From: Flavobacterium humidisoli | Lineage (GTDB): Bacteria; Bacteroidota; Bacteroidia; Flavobacteriales; Flavobacteriaceae | Assembly (NCBI RefSeq): GCF_023272795.1 | Contig: NZ_CP096829.1 | Span: forward strand, 4,588,001 to 4,652,000 | Length of the DNA stretch: 64,000 nucleotides | Reading direction: 5' to 3' | Shown: one piece after another, positions 54,169-61,459 of the stretch | Numbering within the stretch: position 1 is the stretch's first letter | How the letters are laid out: each line of letters begins with the position of its first letter | Position numbers and translations under genes: made by a program | The notes under the pieces: model-generated | Told to the model about the DNA's origin: nothing | What the model saw: only the letters and a program-made list of their open reading frames with translations | Databases searched by the model: none

Positions 54169-55092
54169 TTAATCCACTTTTACTATTTCGCCATAGACTT
54201 TGAATTTTAGGTTTGTGATATAATTTATTTGTTCCAAAACATTTTCTAATGTCGCGTCCTTCTTAATGAATACCGTTAACGGCGTTGCTAATACGTGTTT
54301 ATTGTTATACTCAAATGAAACGCCGTATTTATATTGTAAAATCGTGATTACTTGTTTTAAAGTAGTTTGCTCTAGCGTTACATCTTCATTGTACCAATTC
54401 ACCAAAAATGCTCTATCGGCCTGCTGTTTGGTTAGCTTTTGGGCTTCAAATAAAGCTTCTTGATTTGGTACCAAGTCAATGCTCTGCCCTTTTCCAGACA
54501 CATTTACTTTTCCGGTTACTACAATTACCTTACAGTTTAATTTTGATAATTGAATGTGAAATGAAGTTCCCACAACTCTGGTTTTTATTTCGCCAGAATG
54601 AATAATAAAAGGATGTTGTTTGTCTTTGGCAACTTCAAAAAATGCATTTCCCTTTAATAAAGAAACCGTTCTTTGATCACCTTTAAATTTTTCAGGATAC
54701 TGAAATGATGAGTTTGCTGCCAGATAAATTTTCGAACCGTCACTTAATTGGATAGATTTGGGAATCGATGACGTTTTAAATGTGATTTGTTTTTGGTTTA
54801 AAACATTTGGTCTCAAGAAAAATCCTAAACCAAGCAGAAAAAGAATGCTGGCAGCAGCTATATATTTTAAATAAGGACGGAAAGATTTCTTCTTTCCAAT
54901 TCTTAACTGAATTTCATCGTACATCTTTTGAGATTCGATTTCTGGGTTTCCCATAAAATCATTATCCCATTTTGATTTTTGATATTCGCTGAAAGCAAAA
55001 TCATGTAATAAATTTTCTTCTGCCGATGAAGTTTTTCCTCGCGAACTTTTATCCAGCAAATACTCTAAACTATGTTTGATTCTTTTTATCAT
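54169..55092 (-). CDS. FecR-family anti-sigma factor
   Basis: A 307-residue inner-membrane protein. The N-terminal cytoplasmic part (1-73) binds the sigma factor, one membrane segment follows (about 74-92, YIAAASILFLLGLGFFL), then the periplasmic FecR domain (IQLSDGSKIYLAANSSFQYP) and a C-terminal STN-like/DUF4974 domain (TLKQVITILQYKYGVSFEYN). It receives the signal from the STN domain of the SusC protein, 71 bp downstream. Confidence 0.94.
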   Translation of the reverse strand: MIKRIKHSLEYLLDKSSRGKTSSAEENLLHDFAFSEYQKSKWDNDFMGNPEIESQKMYDEIQLRIGKKKSFRPYLKYIAAASILFLLGLGFFLRPNVLNQKQITFKTSSIPKSIQLSDGSKIYLAANSSFQYPEKFKGDQRTVSLLKGNAFFEVAKDKQHPFIIHSGEIKTRVVGTSFHIQLSKLNCKVIVVTGKVNVSGKGQSIDLVPNQEALFEAQKLTKQQADRAFLVNWYNEDVTLEQTTLKQVITILQYKYGVSFEYNNKHVLATPLTVFIKKDATLENVLEQINYITNLKFKVYGEIVKVD

Positions 55093-55176
55093 AAATACTT
55101 ATTGTTATGAATAAGTACCAGAATCTCGAAATCGTACTATCGCCAAATATTATGAAAACATCAAGCGAAAGTTATT

Positions 55177-55701
55177 TTAAAATTTTTGATTAAAAATAAT
55201 GAATGGCGCCAGCCATGCCAAGTCTTTTAAGCCTTCTCGAAGTTGTTTCACCGCCGATGAAATCTGATTTTTTACGGTTTGTTTCGAAATTCCAAGCTCT
55301 TCGGCAATCTGATCGATTGTCATATCTTGAAATTTATACATCAGCAAAACCTCTTTTCTTTTCTCTGGAAGTTTATCTAATAAGGAATAAAGCAGATCCA
55401 TCACTTCTGGATCAATTGTCGAAAAATTATCTATAATGTAGTCTTCAAATTTTTCTTCTAAAATCGTCTTATCAAAACGATTGTTCTGATAATGTTTGAA
55501 AACCTGATTTTTTACGGCGCGAAACAAAAAAGGTTCAATCGCCTGAATATTCAGCTCTTCTTTCCTTTCCCATAAATCAACAAAAACATCCTGAACGATG
55601 TTCTGTGCCAAGTCTTTATCCTGAGTCATCGTATAAGAAAACGCATTGAGCTTTTTCCAATATTGATTGTACGTTTGTTCAAAAATTTCAGGATTGTTCA
55701 T
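55177..55701 (-). CDS. ECF sigma-70 factor (SusCD-associated type)
   Basis: A 174-residue sigma factor. Region 2: QDKDLAQNIVQDVFVDLWER. Region 4: LPEKRKEVLLMYKFQDMTID, then QIAEELGISKQTVKNQISSA. Together with FecR and the STN-bearing SusC it forms a cell-surface signalling cascade that should control the SusCD operon. It may also act on the divergent phosphodiesterase genes, though no target promoter could be identified. Confidence 0.94.
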   Translation of the reverse strand: MNNPEIFEQTYNQYWKKLNAFSYTMTQDKDLAQNIVQDVFVDLWERKEELNIQAIEPFLFRAVKNQVFKHYQNNRFDKTILEEKFEDYIIDNFSTIDPEVMDLLYSLLDKLPEKRKEVLLMYKFQDMTIDQIAEELGISKQTVKNQISSAVKQLREGLKDLAWLAPFIIFNQKF

Positions 55702-55964
55702 ATGGCAATTACAGGCTTTTTAATATCGTAAAATAATAAAATGAAAAGCCAATGCTTTTTGCGTCAAGGTTATCTTTAAATTAATAAATAAACACGTTTG
55801 TTGTATTAATACTACTTTTTTATGGACGAAATAAAAATGTCTTTGCGATTTCTTTTTTTTAATCTAACATAAAAAACAATAGCAGCCTTTAACTTAGTCC
55901 CTTTCAAAAATGCAATTTTCTTTTGATGCGTCCCAGTCAACAGTATCAATTACATTTTAGAATT

Positions 55965-57029
55965 ATGAAACCATTTTTGTTCACTTTATTATTTGTCAGC
56001 GCTGTAAATTTTGGCGTTCAGGCTCAAAACAACAATCTGAAAATGAACCAGCTTCAGGTTATCGGATCGCATAACAGTTACCGTCACGCGATTGAAACTG
56101 ACTTATACAATACGATTCAGGCAAGAGACACTTCTCGTTCGCTCAAAGGCTTACAGTATACTCATATTAGCATTACCGATCAATTAAACAAAGGTTTGCG
56201 CAATCTGGAAATTGATATTTTCGCCGACGCGAAAGGCGGAAAATATGCACATCCGAGAGGTTTAGATATTGCAAAATCTGAAGAAGCTTACGACCCAGAG
56301 GGATTAATGAAAAAACCAGGCTTTAAGGTTTTCCATATGCCGGATATCGATTTTAGAACTTCTTGCTATACTTTCGAAATCTGTCTTCAGGAACTAAAAA
56401 AATGGTCTGATGCTAATCCGAATCATGTTCCCGTTTTTATCACTTTAGAACCAAAAGACGGCGATGCCAATTTCTTCGGAACAAAACCAGAAGATTTCAC
56501 CGCAGCCGTTTTTGATGAAATGGATAAAGTAATCAGAAAAAAATTAGGAAAAGACAAACTGATTACACCAGATATGGTTCGCGGAAAATATAAAACGCTT
56601 GAAGAAGCAGTTCTACACAATAACTGGCCGACATTAAAAGAAGCAAAAGGAAGATTTTTATTCATCTTAGATAATAACGGCGCAAAAAGAGATTTGTACG
56701 CATTGAATCATCCGTCCCTTAAGGGACGCGCCGTTTTCATTAACGCCGAACCCGGAAAACCAGAAGCTGCAACTTTATTTAGAAATAATTCTGAAGATCC
56801 ACAAATTGAAGATTTAGTAAAAAAAGGCTACTTAATAAGAACTCGCGCCGATTCTGATACCAAAGAAGCACGCGCCAACGACTATTCCCATTTTGAAGCA
56901 GCTAAAAAATCGGGCGCACAAATCATCACAACCGATTATTATCTGCCAAGTACTTTCTTTAATTCACCGTATCAGATTAAATATGATGACGGAAGCTATG
57001 TTCGAAATAATCCTGTGACTGGAAAATAG
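55965..57029 (+). CDS. Exported Ca2+-dependent PI-PLC-like phosphodiesterase
   Basis: Start chosen at 55965 (MKPFLFTLLFVSAVNFGVQA), which gives a clean signal peptide; the ATG at 55923 adds 14 unsuitable residues. Catalytic features of the PI-PLC-C1 fold: QVIGSHNSYRHAIE (first His), LNKGLRNLEIDIFADAKGG (Glu and Asp metal ligands), and FKVFHMPDIDFRTSC (second His), then VFITLEPKDGD. It should cleave a phosphoinositide or related phosphodiester outside the cytoplasm. It is divergent from the SusCD sigma gene and upstream of a phosphoesterase. Confidence 0.88.
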   Translation: MKPFLFTLLFVSAVNFGVQAQNNNLKMNQLQVIGSHNSYRHAIETDLYNTIQARDTSRSLKGLQYTHISITDQLNKGLRNLEIDIFADAKGGKYAHPRGLDIAKSEEAYDPEGLMKKPGFKVFHMPDIDFRTSCYTFEICLQELKKWSDANPNHVPVFITLEPKDGDANFFGTKPEDFTAAVFDEMDKVIRKKLGKDKLITPDMVRGKYKTLEEAVLHNNWPTLKEAKGRFLFILDNNGAKRDLYALNHPSLKGRAVFINAEPGKPEAATLFRNNSEDPQIEDLVKKGYLIRTRADSDTKEARANDYSHFEAAKKSGAQIITTDYYLPSTFFNSPYQIKYDDGSYVRNNPVTGK

Positions 57030-57034
57030 TTTTT

Positions 57035-57418
57035 TTGTTTCAAGTTTCAAGTTATTGCTGGAGCGAGAAACTTGAAACTTGAAACAATAATAATTTTAAC
57101 CGCAAAGAGCGCAAAGTTCTTTTTTAAGATTACGTTTATAACGCAAAGTTCACAAAGTTTTACCACATATATTCATGAGTTTTTCAAACATAGCCTGCGG
57201 TTTCAACCACGGGAACGTTCAGAGAGAAATATACAGAAAGAAAATATACATTGTGTACCTGCGGTTGAAATCACAGGCTATATTAAAACCAGATTTGATA
57301 ATTATACTTAAAAAACTAAAAATCCACAAAGCTTTGCGAACTTATTTATTTTATAAACTTCTCTCAAAATCTTTGCGGTCTTTGCGAAAAACCTTAACGG
57401 TCTTTGCGGTTAAAAAAA
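57035..57418. repeat. Repeat-rich intergenic region with three nested hairpin elements
   Basis: The 411-bp gap holds no gene. First comes a perfect 19-nt hairpin (57035-57053 against 57069-57087), terminator-like after the PI-PLC gene. Outer arms follow at about 57099-57118 ('accgcaaagagcgcaaag') and 57377-57413 ('ctttgcggtctttgcg'), with a second pair near 57131-57151 and 57318-57342. Nested inside is a copy of the 'ggtttcaaccacggg' element (57185-57213 with 57258-57284), which also occurs at 16298-16388. Confidence 0.8.
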
Positions 57419-57440
57419 CACTCAAAAGTTAAAAACAATT

Positions 57441-59372
57441 ATGAATTCAAGATATACATTTTTACATATACTGTTCTTTGTTGTTTTCTTCAACAATACT
57501 GCATCAGCACAAAAAGTAAAAAACCTCAACGGAACACAAATAGCTTTTCTGTCTGATGTGCATTTACAAGATTTATTTGGCAGCTTTTCAGATTCCGATT
57601 ATAAAGGAGTTCTGAATCCGAAAACGGGACAATATGTTTTGTTGCGAACCATGTCGTCTCAGCTGCATTCCACTAGAATTTTCAATGAAAATTATTTTGC
57701 ATTTATAGCAGCATTAGAAGATATCGCCAAACGAAAAATCAAATATGTTGCACTTCCAGGAGATTATACAGATGATGGCCAGCCAATTCACGTTCGTGGA
57801 TTAGCCGCAATATTAGAACAATACACCCAAAAATACGGAATAGAATTCTTTATCACTACTGGAAATCATGATCCTGTCGGGCCGTTTGCGCAAGAATCTG
57901 GAAAAGAAGATTTCTTAGGAAAAGAAGGCAAAAGTCAGCCCATTTTTAGCAAAGAAGGCCTTTATAAGCCAAATTTAAACATCGAACAGCCAGTAGTTGT
58001 TACCGCCGACATTGCTAAAATGGGTTATTTAGGAATCACCGAACAGCTTCAGAATTTTGGCTTTCATCCGAATTCAAAATACAAATTCTGGGCAACGCCT
58101 TTTTCTAATTATACTAGTGAAAATTACTCGTTTGAAAAAGCAGCGGAAAGTGCTAAACTGGCAAACCGTGTGTATGAGGTAGCTCCAGGTTACGAAGTTC
58201 CAGATGTAAGTTATGTTGTAGAACCTATTGACGGACTTTGGCTAATGGCCATTGACGGAAATGTTTATATCCCAAAGAAAAATGCTTCTACTGAAAAAGA
58301 TTCTAAAAATTACAACGAAGCCAGTACGGGTTATAACAATGTGCTTTCCAATAAAAAACATCTAATAAAATGGGTTGAAACTATTTCGGCTGAAGCCAAG
58401 AAACAAAGGAAAACTTTAATAGCTTTCAGTCATTTCCCAATGATTGATTTTAATGATGACGCTTCTGCGGAAATAAAAGAGTTGCTTGGTCCAAACAAAT
58501 GGCAGTTAAATCGTGTTCCAGTTGAAGAAGTAGCTCAGGTTTTTGCAGATACAGGGCTTAAAATTCATTTTGGAGGCCATATGCACATCAACGATACGGG
58601 AGTTCGGACTTCTGCAAAAGGAAATACTTTGGTTAATATTCAAACACCATCGCTTGCCGCATATATTCCCGCTTATAAATTATTGACTTTCAAAAAAGAT
58701 AATCTTGTCGATATTCAAACCATTACTATTGATAATGTTCCGAGGTATAACGAACTTTTTGATTTATATGAAATGGAATATCAGTTTTTGAAAAGCCAGA
58801 ATGTCCAAGACATTTGGAATATTGATATTTTAAAAACAAAAAACTATCATGATTTTACCGATTTTCATTTAAAAGAATTAGTTCGCCTTCGATTCTTAAA
58901 AGACGATTGTCCTTCTGATTTTAAAGATTTCATTTTGAATGTTTCTGCAAAAGATTTACTGGTTTTGGCCAATATGCAATCTGATCAAGATTTTGATTTT
59001 ATACTAAAAAATAAAGAACAGTTTCAAACAGAATGGAAAGAAGCTGAAGCTAAATCGCAAAAAATCTTAACTCAGAGTAATTTCAAAAAAGACGCTTTTA
59101 ATTGGACAGGTTACGATCTTTTAGTAGATTTTTATCGTTTTAGAAGTGCAGATGAATTGGCTCTAGTCGATGTTGGAATTCAAAGAGCAAAAGAATACAA
59201 AATCTTATCCAATTTATTTTTAGAAGGTTCTAAAGCTGATCTTTCAAAAGACACTCCGCTACAAAAACAAATGAAGTTATTCCTGATCATCTTCAATAAA
59301 TTTATGCATGAAGTCCCTGCGGATCATTTTACAGTTGATCTGAAAAATGGCGAAATTAAAAGTGTGAAGTAA
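57441..59372 (+). CDS. Exported calcineurin-like metallophosphoesterase
   Basis: A 643-residue exported protein (signal peptide about 1-23). All metallophosphoesterase blocks are present: IAFLSDVHLQDLFGSF (DxH), VALPGDYTDDGQP (GDxxD), FFITTGNHDP (GNHD), LIAFSHFPMIDF (His) and KIHFGGHMHINDTG (GHxH). A C-terminal region of about 200 residues without clear similarity follows. Large two-domain enzymes of this kind hydrolyse phosphomonoesters or diesters. It follows the PI-PLC-like gene, so the two could act in turn on one phospho-substrate. Confidence 0.9.
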   Translation: MNSRYTFLHILFFVVFFNNTASAQKVKNLNGTQIAFLSDVHLQDLFGSFSDSDYKGVLNPKTGQYVLLRTMSSQLHSTRIFNENYFAFIAALEDIAKRKIKYVALPGDYTDDGQPIHVRGLAAILEQYTQKYGIEFFITTGNHDPVGPFAQESGKEDFLGKEGKSQPIFSKEGLYKPNLNIEQPVVVTADIAKMGYLGITEQLQNFGFHPNSKYKFWATPFSNYTSENYSFEKAAESAKLANRVYEVAPGYEVPDVSYVVEPIDGLWLMAIDGNVYIPKKNASTEKDSKNYNEASTGYNNVLSNKKHLIKWVETISAEAKKQRKTLIAFSHFPMIDFNDDASAEIKELLGPNKWQLNRVPVEEVAQVFADTGLKIHFGGHMHINDTGVRTSAKGNTLVNIQTPSLAAYIPAYKLLTFKKDNLVDIQTITIDNVPRYNELFDLYEMEYQFLKSQNVQDIWNIDILKTKNYHDFTDFHLKELVRLRFLKDDCPSDFKDFILNVSAKDLLVLANMQSDQDFDFILKNKEQFQTEWKEAEAKSQKILTQSNFKKDAFNWTGYDLLVDFYRFRSADELALVDVGIQRAKEYKILSNLFLEGSKADLSKDTPLQKQMKLFLIIFNKFMHEVPADHFTVDLKNGEIKSVK

Positions 59373-59394
59373 TTTATTCTAAGAGACGCTTTTT

Positions 59395-59567
59395 ACCGCA
59401 AAGAACGCTAAGGTTACGCAAAGGTCACAAAGGATTTTGAGTATAGTTTTATAAATTAAAGTTCGCAAAGCTAATCCCATAATACTTTGCGAACTTTTTA
59501 ATTTATAAATTTAGCTTTAAAAAAACTTAGCGCTCTTTGCGTAAACCTTTGTGCTCTTTGTGGTTAA
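59395..59567. repeat. Intergenic inverted repeat of the 'ccgcaaagaacgc' family
   Basis: The outer arms ('accgcaaagaacgctaagg' and 'cttagcgctctttgcg...tttgtggtt') enclose a perfect 13-nt hairpin, aaagttcgcaaag (59458-59470) against ctttgcgaacttt (59485-59497). It is related to the outer element at 57099-57413. Confidence 0.75.
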
Positions 59568-59573
59568 AACAAA

Positions 59574-59604
59574 AAAAGGCCATCATAAAAAATGACAGCC
59601 TTTT
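59574..59604. terminator. Probable bidirectional terminator
   Basis: Arms aaaaggc (59574-59580) and gcctttt (59598-59604), with partly paired inner bases. It lies between convergent genes ending at 59372 (+) and 59664 (-). Confidence 0.6.
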
Positions 59605-59663
59605 CATCACATTAAAACCTAAAATTTAATGTATCTAAAACCATTATGGCAAATGGGTTAGGG

Positions 59664-61289
59664 TTATTTTTTAATAAAACGTCTTACCGTTTTGATTCCG
59701 TTTTTCTCTACCGAAATTAGATAAATTCCTGTTTTTAAAGTCGAAACATCAATGCTGTTATTGTTTACGGTTTGAGAAAAAATAGTTGCACCACCTTCTG
59801 TATTGATGACATTTACATTTCCACCGGAAACCTCTGTGCTGAAGAAAAGCTGACTTTCAGTCGGATTCGGATAAATCTCCAAACTTGCAATTGATTGTTC
59901 TGGGTTTACAGGAGCAGATTTTGCCGTTGAACCCGATTTTGTAATTCTAAACCAGTTTATATTAAACCCTGTATTTTGAACATATATCCCGAAATTATAC
60001 GTTCCCGCATTTACGGTTACAGTTTGAGTAATTGTCTGCCAGTTTTGCCATCCTCCTGTATTTGGCACATTTACAGCACCAAGCTGAATAGTTCCTGCAT
60101 TTAAATCAGAGGATAATCTTCCGCCTGTAACAGCACTTGAAACACGATATTCTATTTGATAAGAACCAGAAGTTGGGAAATTAATATTATAATAAGCCAT
60201 CCAATCGCCTGTATCGCAATATCCTACATTTAATCCACCGCCTGTATCGGTTGTTGCTTCGGTTTGAACACCACTCATTGTATTGTAATTTTCGGCTTGA
60301 ATTAAAGTTCCTGTTGCGGGAGGATTGCTTCCTGTAATTACCTGATTAATTGCTGTCAGTAAAGATTTAGTTCCTGTTGCATCCTGGGACAATTCCCAAA
60401 TCATAACTCCCCCTGCGTTCTGAATCGCAAAAGTTGTTTTTTGTTTGATTGTTGGAATTCCGTTGTAATAAATGGTGTTTCCTACCTGATCTAGATTTTC
60501 AGCCCCTGGATATTGAGCTACGATATTAGCATACGAAATTCCTTGATTGGCAGAAGCACCAAAACCATAGCCATAAAAAGGAAGTCCGATGATGGCTTTA
60601 CTTGCAGGCAATCCTCTTCCTGTCCAATAATTAAACTGATTTACTGCCATGCTGTAAGGCGAATGCTGTCCTGGATTGTTTGGTGCCCAAGGCCCTGTTG
60701 CATCATAAGCCATGATATTAATCCAGTCGTAAGCTGCAAAAGTAGATGAAGGTACATTGGCACCACCATATCCTTCTGAAAGCGCTGCCGAAATCAATTT
60801 GCCATTGGCATGCAGTTTATTCGCAAGAGCAATAACAAATCCGCCGTAATCTCCATTAATTGCTGGGCCTTCCAAATCAACGTCTACACCATCAAAATTG
60901 TGAGCTACCACATAATCGTAGATTTTTTGAATAAAAGCCGTTCTGTTGGCTGGCGTAATCAAATTGAAGTAATTATCGCGAATAGAGCCTCCTTCTGAAA
61001 CTGAACCTCCTCCAAGCGAAACAAACACTTTTACATTTTGGGCATGTGCCGCATTTATTATGGCATTACTTCCTGAATTAAAACTCAAATATCCGTTGGC
61101 ATCAGGATTTTCAAAAGCAATATTAATGTGCGTTAATTTACTGTATTGAACAGTGCTTGAAAAAGCATTCAAATCAATCCAGTTCGGAATGTAAGCAATG
61201 ACTTTTTTCTGAGCTGTCGCTAAATTAAAAGCGCCCAAGACTAAAATAATCATGCATTTCTGCAGCATTCTTTTGTAATTGTTTTTCAT
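59664..61289 (-). CDS. GH18 chitinase with CBM6 and T9SS sorting domain
   Basis: A 541-residue secreted enzyme (signal peptide about 1-27). The GH18 barrel has KVFVSLGGGSVSEGG and the catalytic signature FDGVDVDLEGP, with acid Glu140. Residues about 328-455 form a CBM6 (LIQAENYNTMSGVQTEATTD through NINWFRITK). The last 75 residues are a type A T9SS sorting domain (LEIYPNPTESQLFF, ending KTVRRFIKK). The product should be chito-oligosaccharides released outside the cell. Its CBM6 is very close to that of the next upstream gene. Confidence 0.93.
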   Translation of the reverse strand: MKNNYKRMLQKCMIILVLGAFNLATAQKKVIAYIPNWIDLNAFSSTVQYSKLTHINIAFENPDANGYLSFNSGSNAIINAAHAQNVKVFVSLGGGSVSEGGSIRDNYFNLITPANRTAFIQKIYDYVVAHNFDGVDVDLEGPAINGDYGGFVIALANKLHANGKLISAALSEGYGGANVPSSTFAAYDWINIMAYDATGPWAPNNPGQHSPYSMAVNQFNYWTGRGLPASKAIIGLPFYGYGFGASANQGISYANIVAQYPGAENLDQVGNTIYYNGIPTIKQKTTFAIQNAGGVMIWELSQDATGTKSLLTAINQVITGSNPPATGTLIQAENYNTMSGVQTEATTDTGGGLNVGYCDTGDWMAYYNINFPTSGSYQIEYRVSSAVTGGRLSSDLNAGTIQLGAVNVPNTGGWQNWQTITQTVTVNAGTYNFGIYVQNTGFNINWFRITKSGSTAKSAPVNPEQSIASLEIYPNPTESQLFFSTEVSGGNVNVINTEGGATIFSQTVNNNSIDVSTLKTGIYLISVEKNGIKTVRRFIKK

Positions 61290-61459
61290 AATAATTGTTT
61301 TAATAGATTAATAAACTCGTAAACATGGGACGGTTATTTGAGTTGCATTTTTTTTGTTTTTAGATTTCAGACTTTAGATTTGATTTAAAATCCAATTTTT
61401 TAGAACTAACACTACCTAATTTATTATCTAAATCTAAAGCCTGAGATCACTTTTTAAAA

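Noticed and set aside
57072..57432. Two overlapping rightward open frames of 79 and 85 residues
   Set aside because: They are translations of hairpin repeats also found, in other frames, at unrelated places.
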